The notes below the pieces were generated by a model that worked only from the letters and a program-made list of their open reading frames with translations, was not told the origin of the DNA and searched no databases. Below are positions 1-8,200 of a DNA stretch of 64,000 bases, in pieces (positions within the stretch are counted from its first letter, which is position 1; each line of letters opens with the position of its first letter). The stretch comes from Aquicoccus sp. G2-2 (lineage in GTDB: Bacteria; Pseudomonadota; Alphaproteobacteria; Rhodobacterales; Rhodobacteraceae): positions 62,001 to 126,000 of the forward strand of contig NZ_JAYDCK010000002.1 in the NCBI RefSeq assembly GCF_034555965.1. Reading direction: 5' to 3'. Position numbers and translations under genes: made by a program.

Positions 1-1
1 T

Positions 2-466
2 TGCGTGCGCCTGACGGGCAAGGGCCGCAAGGAACGAATTTGCCCGCTCTGGCCGGAAACCATGCTACTGTTGGAAAAGCTGTTGGAGCGAAAACCGCGA
101 GCATTGGACCAGCGGCTGTTCGTGAACCGCTATGGAGAGCCGCTCAGCGCCTCGGGCGTCCGGTTCAAGCTGGCGACTTATGTGAAGGCCGCGGCAGAAA
201 CCGTGCCATCGTTGCGCACCAAGCATGTGACGCCGCACAGCTTCCGCCACGCCACCGCCGTCCACCTTGTCTCGGCAGGCGTCGACGTCACGGTCATCCG
301 CAGCTGGCTTGGCCACGTGAGCCTCGACACCACCAACCACTACGCAAAGGCCAATCTGGAAACGAAGCGAAAGGCACTGCAACAGGTCAGTCCTCCGGCG
401 GCGGGAGTTCATCCACCGTCATGGAAACGGGATGCGACCCTGCTCGCCTGGCTCGATACGCTCTGA
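2..466 (+). CDS. Tyrosine recombinase/integrase, C-terminal part (5' end outside window)
   Basis: This is the catalytic C-terminal half of a phage-integrase/XerCD-type tyrosine recombinase, about 154 residues readable from the window edge. It shows GKGRKER near the start, the HSFRHATA box (H-x-x-R), the LGH box and the nucleophile tyrosine in TTNHYAK, which together are diagnostic of the family. The protein ends LLAWLDTL, followed at once by a short inverted repeat rich in TGCGGAG. Similar tails occur in integrase-only transposable elements that carry several recombinases, so it is probably the last recombinase gene of such an element (inference). The start codon and core-binding domain lie upstream of the window. 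Confidence 0.85.
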   Translation, partial: CVRLTGKGRKERICPLWPETMLLLEKLLERKPRALDQRLFVNRYGEPLSASGVRFKLATYVKAAAETVPSLRTKHVTPHSFRHATAVHLVSAGVDVTVIRSWLGHVSLDTTNHYAKANLETKRKALQQVSPPAAGVHPPSWKRDATLLAWLDTL

Positions 467-467
467 A

Positions 468-534
468 ATAATGCGGAGGAACGTGGATGGAAACGCCTCA
501 AAACAGCACATCTCCGCACCTTCCGCCGCATTAT
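468..534. repeat. Inverted repeat after the recombinase gene
   Basis: ATAATGCGGAGGAA at 468-481 is mirrored by TTCCGCCGCATTAT at 521-534 with one mismatch; another CTCCGCA lies between them. It sits between the recombinase stop and the point (about 550) where IS110 coding sequence begins, so it may be the terminal region of the recombinase-bearing element. It could also be a terminator. Confidence 0.45.
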
Positions 535-550
535 GGCCACCTGATGATAA

Positions 551-1316
551 GTTAAGCGGAAAAGAATGATGCGGCTGATGCGGAGGCGATCTGCGAGGCT
601 GTTACGCGCCCGAATATGCACTTTGTAGCCATAAAAAGTGTCGATCAGCAGGCGGCCATGATGCTGCACCGGACCCGTGACCTTCTCGTACGGCAGCGCA
701 CAATGCTGATAAATGCACTGCGCGCGCATATGGCTGAACTGGGGATCATTGCACCGCGGAGGCCTCAGAATGTTCTCGGGTTGATCCAGCAACTCGAAGG
801 GGACAGCAACGACGGGATCACCGAGGTCGCCAGATCTGCTTTGCTGGGCCTGGTCGATCAACTCGCCAACCTGACACAAGAAATCCGTACACTTGATCGC
901 AAGATCCTTGCACGGCACCGGTCCAGCGAGACCAGCCAGCGATTGGCGACCATTCCGGGAGTTGGAGTACTGACCGCGACAGCGATGGCTGCTTCGGTTA
1001 CGGACCCCTCGCTCTTCCGATCCGGACGCCAGTTCGCAGCCTTTCTCGGATTGGTTCCCCGGCAAAATTCATCCGGTGGCGAAGAGCGGTTGGGTCGGAT
1101 TACCAAAATGGGAGACGGATATTTGCGTAAACTCCTCGTGTTTGGGCCACAGCTATTCTGAGGCGTGTTGCCGATACGCAAACGCGAACCGCGAATTGGA
1201 TCCGCAGCCTGCTAGAACGCAAGACCCCTCGATTGGTCAGTGTCGCAATGGCCAACAAAACTGCTCGGATCGTATGGGCGCTCTTGGCGAGAGGAGGAAC
1301 CTATCGAGCCGCATGA
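551..1316 (+). pseudogene. IS110-family transposase, 5'-truncated and frameshifted
   Basis: The C-terminal two thirds of an IS110 transposase (Transposase_20 region) is readable in three frames. Residues KNDAADAEAICEAVTRPNMH start at 562; the main ORF 616-1161 carries the IPGVGVLTATAMAA and FAAFLGLVPRQNSSGG boxes typical of the family. After 1146 the sequence continues in another frame (ATAILRRVADTQTR to ARIVWALLARGGTYRAA) and stops at 1314-1316. Both frame changes are mended by one extra base, at A4 560-563 and G3 1144-1146. The N-terminal DEDD domain is missing: upstream of about 550 the sequence belongs to the neighbouring recombinase element, so the IS110 copy was cut there. It is not functional. 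Confidence 0.85.
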
Positions 1317-1354
1317 ACAGTGGACAGCGCTACATTGTTTACGCAGCACACTGA

Positions 1355-1362
1355 GATGCAAG
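1355..1362. repeat. IS66 target-site duplication, left copy
   Basis: GATGCAAG immediately left of the IS66 end, repeated exactly at 3973-3980. Eight base pairs is the usual IS66 duplication length. Confidence 0.93.
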
Positions 1363-1421
1363 GTAAGCCTCCGGGGACGGCCGTCTGATCTCGGGATCGA
1401 TCCGATGGTAAGTCCGACCTT

Positions 1422-1826
1422 ATGTCCGACTTTATCAACCGCCCTCAAATCGAAGTTCTTTCCGCCGCTGACGGTGATCGCCGCCGGTATTGGCCAGATG
1501 ATGATAAACTGCGCATTGTGGAGGAAAGCTTTATCGGCCACCGTCAAGCGGCAGCCACAGCGCGGCGGCATGGCATTTGCCGGTCGCTGCTGACAACCTG
1601 GCGGCGGCAGTATCGAAACGGTGAGCTTGGGTCTTCTCGCCCGGTATCGTTCGCGCCGGTGACCGTGACGAAAGCGCCCGCGCCGCAAACCAATTCAGTC
1701 GATCCCTGTCCGCCTCCGGGCTGTCAGGTTGAGATAGCCCTGCCGAACGGGCGCCGGGTCACCGTGCCGGTGGGCGTGGAGCCCGAAGCGCTTGCGCGGA
1801 TCCTGGCAGTGGTGGACGGGCAATGA
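1422..1826 (+). CDS. tnpA: IS66 TnpA (Orf1) helix-turn-helix protein
   Basis: A 134-residue IS66 Orf1 protein. The N-terminal part contains the Tnp/IS3-IS66 helix-turn-helix (KLRIVEESFIGHRQAAATAR then GICRSLLTTWRRQY), and the C-terminus carries the conserved segment on inhibition-type domain, EIALPNGRRVTVPVGVEPEALARIL. The family needs all three Orf proteins for transposition, with TnpA thought to bind the ends. Its stop overlaps the tnpB start by 4 nt (ATGA at 1823), showing translational coupling. Confidence 0.93.
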   Translation: MSDFINRPQIEVLSAADGDRRRYWPDDDKLRIVEESFIGHRQAAATARRHGICRSLLTTWRRQYRNGELGSSRPVSFAPVTVTKAPAPQTNSVDPCPPPGCQVEIALPNGRRVTVPVGVEPEALARILAVVDGQ

Positions 1827-2173
1827 TCGCGTTTCCGGCGGGCTTGAAGGTTTGGATTGCGGGCAGCACCACCGATATACGGCGGGGCATGAACACGCTG
1901 GCGCTGCAGGTGCAGGAGGGTCTCGGCCGCGATCCCCATGCCGGGGAGGTGTTTTGCTTCCGGGGCCGCAAGGGAGATCTGGTCAAGATCCTGTGGCATG
2001 ATGGCGTGGGCATGTCGCTTTATTTGAAGCGCCTGGAAGCGGGCAAGTTCATCTGGCCGGTGAGCCGGTCGGGCGACGCGGTGCAGATCTCGGCGGCGCA
2101 GTTGGGCTATCTTCTGGAGGGCATTGACTGGCGCAACCCACGCTGGACGCAACGCCCTGCAAAGGCTGGATAA
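1823..2173 (+). CDS. tnpB: IS66 TnpB (Orf2)
   Basis: A 116-residue IS66 Orf2 protein of normal length, opening MIAFPAGLKVWIAGSTTDIR and containing the family-typical GDLVKILWHDGVGMSLYLKR. It is an accessory transposition protein with no independent enzymatic activity known. It starts inside the tnpA stop and is followed after 60 nt by tnpC. It looks intact. Confidence 0.95.
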   Translation: MIAFPAGLKVWIAGSTTDIRRGMNTLALQVQEGLGRDPHAGEVFCFRGRKGDLVKILWHDGVGMSLYLKRLEAGKFIWPVSRSGDAVQISAAQLGYLLEGIDWRNPRWTQRPAKAG

Positions 2174-2233
2174 ATTGCTCTGACAGGCCTGTTTTTGTTG
2201 GTTCTTCATGAGCTTGAGTGATAGACATCCGCC

Positions 2234-3719
2234 ATGTCTGACGCCGCCTCCGAACTCGCCAAATTACGCGCTGCCCTGGCCGCCGCCGAGGCCCGTGCAG
2301 ATCTGGCGGAAAGCGAGCTGGCACAGACCCGAGCCGTTGTCTCCTGCTCGGAAGCGATGATCCAGGAGCTCAAGCTCGAGATCGCCAAACTGCGCCGTAA
2401 CAAATACGGTATCTCGTCAGAACGACGCGCCCGGCTGATCGATCAGTTGGAATTGCAGCTTGAAGAACTGGAAGCGGCGGCCACCGAAGATGCCTTGGCC
2501 GCAGAGCAGGCGACCGAGAAAGCCACCACGGTGCGTGCCTTCACGCGCCGTCCACCTGTGCGCAAGCCGTTCCCCGAACACCTGCCGCGCGAGCGGGTTG
2601 TTGTCGAGGCACCTGCCGCCGGCGCCGTTCCATGCGATCCCGCGTGGATGGGCTGGGCCCAGCCTGATCGCCATGCTCGTCTTCGAGAAATATGGTCAGC
2701 ACCAGCCTTTGAGCCGGCAGGCAGAGCGCTTTGCCCGTGAAGGCGTTGATCTGAGCCTCTCCACCCTAGCAGACCTGGTCGGGCACGCGACTGTCGCCTT
2801 GCAGCCGATCCATGCCTTGATCGAAAGCCATGTGCGCGCCGCTCATCGCTTGCATGGCGATGACACGACCGTGCCACTTCTGGCGCGGGGTGGCGCGAAG
2901 AAAGCCCGGTTCTGGACCTATGTGCGTGACGATCGCCCCTGGAATGGGGGAGCGCCACCGGCGGCGTTCTTCCGCTTCTCCCGTGATCGCGCGGCCACCA
3001 ATCCCAATCAGCACCTGGCCGGATGGCAAGGCGTGCTGCAAGCGGACGCCTATGGCGGATACAACGACCTCTATCGCGCCGACCGAGATGCGGGGCCGGT
3101 GACCAGTGCGCTGTGCTGGGCGCATGCGCGCCGGAAGTTCTTCGAGTTGGCGGATATTGCCAGGAACGTGCGAAAGGGCAAACCCGCCCATCAGATCTCG
3201 CCGGTCGCCCTGGAAGCGGTGAAACGGATCGACGCCATCTTCGACATCGAGCGCGACATCAATGGGCTGGATGCCGATGCCCGCCTTGCCGCCCGCCAGA
3301 ACCTGTCTCGGCCCTTGGTGGATAATCTCCATGACTGGCTGCAGGAAGAGCGCGCGAAACTATCCAGGCACAACAAGGTGGCCAAGGCGATCAACTACAT
3401 GTTCGAGAAAGATGGCCGTTGGAAAGCCTTCACGGCATTCCTTGATGACGGGCGCATCTGCCTGACGAACAATGCGGCCGAACGCGCCCTGCGCGGGATA
3501 GCCTTGGGCAGAAAGTCGTGGCTCTTCGCGGGTTCCGAGCGCGGCGGTGAGCGGGCCGCCGCCATGTATACCCTCATCGTCACGGCCAAAATGAACGACA
3601 TCGACCCACAGGCCTGGCTTGCCGATGTCCTCGCCCGGCTGCCCGACATGCCCGTCTCGCGCATCCATGAACTTCTACCATGGAACTGGAAAACCCGACC
3701 CCTCGCTGAGGCGGCATGA
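2234..3719 (+). pseudogene. tnpC: IS66 TnpC transposase with zinc-finger deletion
   Basis: This is the DDE transposase of the IS66 element. The N-terminal frame (2234 to about 2615) has the coiled-coil leader and the conserved KLRRNKYGISSERRARL and FPEHLPRERVVVEAP segments. The catalytic part continues in another frame to 3719, from PPAPFHAIPRGWAGP through LHGDDTTVPL, DAYGGYNDLY and NNAAERALRG. In intact family members about 50 residues with two CxxC zinc-binding pairs lie between these segments; here that block is missing and the frame changes at the junction (about 2612-2625). This is a real deletion of about 150 nt, not a single-base slip. The catalytic acidic residues remain, but the protein as a whole cannot be made. 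Confidence 0.9.
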
Positions 3720-3943
3720 CCATGCAGTTGAACAAGATCCATTCCGTCAAGACCATCGACCGCGTTGCAGCCGAACTGGGCGAAACCGTTGATCGGATCT
3801 TCGATCTCGCCATCGATATGGAAACCGAAGATGGCGTGATCTGGGTCTACGGCCCCGGCAACGACAGCGTCATCGCATTCACTCCGTTCGGGATCGAAAA
3901 CCTGCGCGAGCTCATCGAAATGGACCGTCAACACGCACGTTGA
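3716..3943 (+). CDS. Small accessory ORF of the IS66 element
   Basis: A 75-residue protein (MTMQLNKIHSVKTIDRVAAE; contains EDGVIWVYG and VIAFTPFGIENL) overlapping the tnpC stop by 4 nt and ending just before the right inverted end. Similar small ORFs are common downstream of tnpC in alphaproteobacterial IS66 elements; I know of no function. No metal-binding or membrane motifs are visible. A start two codons later (3722) is equally possible. Confidence 0.75.
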   Translation: MTMQLNKIHSVKTIDRVAAELGETVDRIFDLAIDMETEDGVIWVYGPGNDSVIAFTPFGIENLRELIEMDRQHAR

Positions 3944-3972
3944 CCTCGCTGTGGCCTACGCCGGATGCTTAC

Positions 3973-3980
3973 GATGCAAG
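3973..3980. repeat. IS66 target-site duplication, right copy
   Basis: GATGCAAG, identical to 1355-1362 and directly abutting the right inverted end of IS66. Confidence 0.93.
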
Positions 3981-4202
3981 GGCAATAGACGTGATGATGA
4001 TCAAAGCAAGCCGCAGCCAGAACACCCCGTGGCATTGTCAGGACAGAAGTAGTCCGGCAACTTGATAGGGATCTGACACGCGGACTTCATCAGGGCCAGC
4101 GGTCATCGGTGCCGCACAAACAGGCCGGACACATGACCGCAACCCGCGACGATCACGGCGTCAAAAAAACTCTTGCTAAACAGGAACGGTCCACACATGA
4201 CA
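3981..4202 (+). mobile_element. IS110 3' non-coding flank (displaced by IS66)
   Basis: Non-coding sequence (GACGTGATGATGATC, CATCAGGGCCAGCGGTCAT, GGTCCACACATGA) of the kind that follows the transposase gene in alphaproteobacterial IS110 elements. It continues the IS110 sequence that stops at 1354, showing that IS66 landed between the IS110 gene and its right end. The exact IS110 border cannot be fixed by eye; about 4200 is my estimate. Confidence 0.6.
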
Positions 4203-4213
4203 ATGACCCCATG

Positions 4214-4558
4214 CTACTTGGTAATTCTCTGCCGTTCAAAACAAAGTGTTTCAGAGTCAAATACCGACTCGAAACCACGCCAGTGCCCCAACAAAACAAG
4301 GCCATTTTCTACGGAGCCGCTGACTATCGCACTAGTATCCTTTCCGTCGCCAAGTGCTGCTTTCTCGATCACATAACTTCTTCCTTCCAAGTCTTCAAAG
4401 ACCACATTCAGATATCCGCAGGTTTCAAGAATCTCTGCTGCCTTCAAATCAATGTATAGGAGCAACCGCCCAGTGGGCAGTTCCAAGACTTTGTTTGGTG
4501 AATAATCGGCAAGTTTTGCTTTCACGTTACTGGAGAGGTCTAACATCACCCCACCCAT
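4214..4558 (-). CDS. Candidate immunity protein for the exoprotein toxin tip
   Basis: A 114-residue acidic, soluble protein (MGGVMLDLSSNVKAKLADYS...) starting 32 nt inside the end of the toxin-tip frame and read in the same direction. Position, size and overlap are those of a CdiI-type immunity gene, which protects the producing cell by binding the CdiA C-terminal toxin. I do not recognise the family; immunity proteins are highly variable. An alternative start is the internal Met at 4546. The gene ends only about 12 nt from the IS110 flank, so transposition has reached the very edge of the module. Function is inferred from context. Confidence 0.6.
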   Translation of the reverse strand: MGGVMLDLSSNVKAKLADYSPNKVLELPTGRLLLYIDLKAAEILETCGYLNVVFEDLEGRSYVIEKAALGDGKDTSAIVSGSVENGLVLLGHWRGFESVFDSETLCFERQRITK

Positions 4559-5222
4559 CTGTTACTCGATCCAGTAACTCAAACTGCGTGCCCCCACCAG
4601 GTCTTCCAAAGTTCGGATTAACCTGTCCTGTTCTAATCCGAGTGCCTGCAGGGGGACGAACAGATGTGATGTGAGTTGGAATTTCTGTTAAAGCGAATTT
4701 ATCCGCGATTTGTTCTGCTGTAAGTCCTCGTATTTCGTCGGCTTGCATCATCCAACTACGCTGTTGCCTATCTCCGGAAAAGACTCTTACAAAGCTTTGG
4801 TTCCCATCCGATACAAAATCAGTAACGGTGCTCCCAGGAGTGTAAGGCGGAGAATAGTCCGCCGGGAATTGGTCATTGGCCCAAGCGGCGGAACGAGTAC
4901 GGCCCCTAGAAATCAGGCTTTCCAAAGGCACCGGGCGCGGCGTGGTCACCGGCACTCTCAAGGTAGAGGCTGTTCCTAAAGACGCCAGCGTGAATATGTC
5001 AGCTGCTATGTTTTCAAATCCAGCGTTGGTCTGCGGATTAAACCAGAAATAAGCGCCGGTTAGCTGGTTTTCATAGAGATACAGTAGCTCTCCATTTTCG
5101 TTGTAACCAACTGTAACACCACCATCTTCGTGGGGGACCAGGTTGCTATTGATTAGAGCGTCATACACACCTGCTGCGCTTATTGCCCCTCCAATGGCCT
5201 GATCAACGATGTAACCTGGCAA
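4527..5222 (-). CDS. C-terminal toxin tip of the exoprotein, in shifted frame
   Basis: This 231-codon frame continues the exoprotein beyond the G6 tract at 5300-5305. Read through a +1 correction, the junction gives SGG-ANVYGSWVQSIYEQPVDPSYL and then LLPGYIVDQAIGGAISAAGVYDAL, a pretoxin-like stretch, followed by a small C-terminal domain: FVRVFSGDRQQRSWMMQADE, LTEIPTHITSVRPPAGTRIRTG and NFGRPGGGTQFELL. The last block (fG-x-pGGG-x-Qf) resembles the end of TNT/ADP-ribosyl-fold NAD-targeting polymorphic toxins, but this assignment is tentative. It has no start codon or ribosome site of its own that I trust, so it should be read as the end of the big gene. Confidence 0.6.
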   Translation of the reverse strand: MPGYIVDQAIGGAISAAGVYDALINSNLVPHEDGGVTVGYNENGELLYLYENQLTGAYFWFNPQTNAGFENIAADIFTLASLGTASTLRVPVTTPRPVPLESLISRGRTRSAAWANDQFPADYSPPYTPGSTVTDFVSDGNQSFVRVFSGDRQQRSWMMQADEIRGLTAEQIADKFALTEIPTHITSVRPPAGTRIRTGQVNPNFGRPGGGTQFELLDRVTDGWGDVRPLQ

Positions 5223-8200
5223 TAGTGCAACGACCTCAAGATAACTTGGGTCAACAGGCTGCTCATAGATACTTTGAACCCACGAGCCATAGACATTCGC
5301 CCCCCGCCTGATGTGTCCAAAATCTGGCTATCGGGACCGATCTCGCGCCCTGCTTCAAGTTCGGTTGCAACAAAGTTGGCCACTTGCCACAAACGACCGT
5401 ATCCGGCCGCAGTTGCATGTCCATAACGTGCTGTTACCTCACTGAGTAATTCGTTTATTTCATTTCGTATTGCCACGGCACCCACAGCATTTTTTGCATT
5501 GGAGGCGATCAATAGGCGTTCGGTAAGGTCAAAGCGTCGAGGGTCAACACCTGCACGAACAAGGTTTTCCGCAAACTCACGCTCACCAATTTGGCTGCGT
5601 GCGTTTTGTATAACTGCCGGGTCGTTAGTTTCAATTGCGACTTGTGCGAGGCACGCTGCAGCCAATCGCGCGAACTCTAAAATACCTGCATCCTCTGAAT
5701 GAACAGCATCGCGAAGGGTTTCGAAGGCAGTCATGTAGAAATTCGTTACGTCTGCTGCTGTGTAAGTTGCGCTTAGTTCCCCTGCAGACACTAAGACTTG
5801 GCAAGGCGTTGGCCCAAAGCCTGCGCCGCAGTCAGTCTCAATAACATATTTACCCTGGCTTGCGTCCCAGAACGCCTGCTCGCCTTGTCCAATAGCGGCT
5901 AGCAGAGCGCTTGGATTTGGTCCAAGGCCATCAGGGTTTTCGATAGCTTCGACATAACGTCGGCGCAGATTAAGAGCCTGACGGAATTCCGGTGTAGATA
6001 CCAGACGTGCGGCTTCCAGGCCGGTGGCGCCTCTCAAAATCAGATCACGATATTGATCCACCGCCTGTGCGCCCTCAGCCCTCACATGGTCCGGCACGTT
6101 TGTCCTGATCGCCTCGATGAGGTTGACGGTATCCTCGACCTGCTCGGTCCAGCGTACTAGGTTGATGCCGGGGATCTCGATTGAGAAGTTGGTGGAGGAG
6201 AGCACCTGCTGCATGTTGTCCGGATCGCGGTTGAGCGCGTCGACGGTGAAATCCGCATGCGCCTCGCGCACGGTGATGTTGCCCGCGCCGATGGTGGCGT
6301 AGGTGATCGCCTGCGTGTTGCTGTAGGCGAGGCTGCCCGAGGCATCGCGGGCCGAGGCCAGCGTCTCCTGGAAGTTCAGCGAAACGTTGAGGCCGCCCGA
6401 GGTGGACGTGGCGCTGTCGTCGTAATTGTCGAAGACCAGCACGGCGGTGTCGAGGTCCAGATTGCCCGTCTCCGACCATAACCCCGCGCCCAGCAGATAG
6501 GTCGTGGCGCCCGTGTAGATGCTCAGCCGCTCCTGCGCAACGATGGTGGTGGGGGTTTCGGTGTAGTTCCGGTTGGCATCGGCAAGGCTGATCCCGCCGC
6601 TGAAGGCGCCCGAGGTGGAGATCGAGAAATTGAACCCGAAACTGTTGGAGTCGCTTGTATTCTGGCGCGACTGCACGATCAGATCGTTGCCGACATCGAG
6701 GTAGATGTCCGGGGCCGCAAGATTTGCGCCCATGAGTACGGTGTCTTGCCCTGAGACTATATCCAGGGTTTCGCCTGCGGTGAGCGCAGCGTTGGTATAC
6801 ATCCGCGAATTCGCCTGCGAGCGGTTGAAATCCGCCCCGAAGGTCACGCCCGAAGCACCAAATCCAAGCGACAGCCCCCAACCAGACGAAGATGACCGGC
6901 TGGTGTCTGCCAGTGCAGCGACGAGGATGTTTTCCCCGGCGTAAAGGCTGACGTCACGGTTTCCGGATGCGACTGTACCGCCCACAAGTGCGATATCCTG
7001 GCCTGCGTCGATCCACAGGTCCTGACCTGCGATGAGCTGGCTGACGTGGCTTTCCGTCCATTCCTGGCGTGAGCGATATGCGCCAAGCCGGAAGGTGATC
7101 CCATTGAGGAAACCATTCGCAGGTGAGTCCGCATTGAACGCATCTGGATCGAAGAGAGCATTCTCCTGCGTCCAACTAAACGGGTTCAATTGATCATACA
7201 GAGATTCTGTAATGGACGTTGGCCCTGTCGCCCCATTGTTGATCGCCGATCCTAGCGATGGCAAGTGATAGGCCAGATTGACCAGTGATCCAGCCGAGAA
7301 GTCCCCCGTCGCCAGGCGATGCACGGCCGCAAGCGAGGGGTTGGTGCTGACATAGGCTTCCAGTACGTCGCCATCATTGAGGAGCGCCTCGATAATGCCA
7401 CTGCCACCGAAGCTGATGCCGATGGACCAGCCAGAACGGCTGACATAGCGCAGGTTCTGGTGCGCATCGAAGGTAATGTCTTCGCCTGCGGTCACGTCGA
7501 TGTCCTGGGCGGCGAAGAGCAGCGCGCCCATGCCGGTCACATCACGGCCTGCTGAGATGGCGATGTTGTTGCCTTCGATCTGCGAAAACGCGGTGGAGAA
7601 TTCGTTCCAGCGGATACGATTCTCGCCGTAGGACAGACCGCTGAAGCCGCGCTTCTTGTAGTAATTATGCAGCTCTTCGGATTTCGCGGTCAGACGCACG
7701 TCGCGATCAGCCGTAATCTGCACATCCGCCCCGGCAGAGATCATCGCGCCTTCACTGAGCACGTCACGGCCCGCATTTAGAATGACATCGCCATATTCGG
7801 TGGAAATCACCCCTTCGGAGATCACGGCCCGATGCAGAAGTTCCTTTTTGCGCTTGAGACCAAAGAGGCTCGAGCTGCTGATATAGTGATAGAGATACTG
7901 GCTGGTCAGCGCGGAATTGATGATATCGCCTTCGGCCTGCGCCAGAATGCTGCCTGCAGCGGTGATGACAGCCCCGTTGTTTACGATGTCCCCACCCGCT
8001 GTGAGCACCATCCCTGAGCCGGCGAGGATTTCCGCGGCCTTGTACTCATGGCCCTGACGGCCACAGCCATAGGCCACGCAGCCATGTTCAGGCGTCAGCG
8101 TGAAGTTATGGCGCAACGCCTCGTTGCGGATATCCGTCTCGGCCGTGAGGTAGAGGTTTTCGCCGGAAACGAGCGACCCGCCAAAGTTCAGAATGTCACC

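Larger units (their letters stand above)
1363..3972 (+). mobile_element. IS66-family insertion sequence inserted in IS110 flank
   Basis: A 2610-bp element bounded by imperfect inverted ends GTAAGCCTCCGGGGACGGCC (1363-1382) and the complement of GTAAGCATCCGGCGTAGGCC (3953-3972), 16 of 20 matching. It carries tnpA, tnpB, a damaged tnpC and a 75-residue accessory ORF, all on the plus strand. The flanks are a perfect 8-bp duplication, so insertion is recent enough for the footprint to survive. The sequence on both sides reads as IS110 (transposase end on the left, 3' flank on the right). Because tnpC has lost its zinc finger, this copy should be non-autonomous. Confidence 0.95.

Noticed and set aside
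409-1065. 218-codon minus-strand ORF over the IS110 fragment
   Set aside because: Shadow of the transposase frame; no recognisable product.
1076-1354. 92-codon plus-strand ORF after the IS110 fragment
   Set aside because: It is a wrong frame over the 3' end of the transposase; the right frame reads clear IS110 sequence to 1316.
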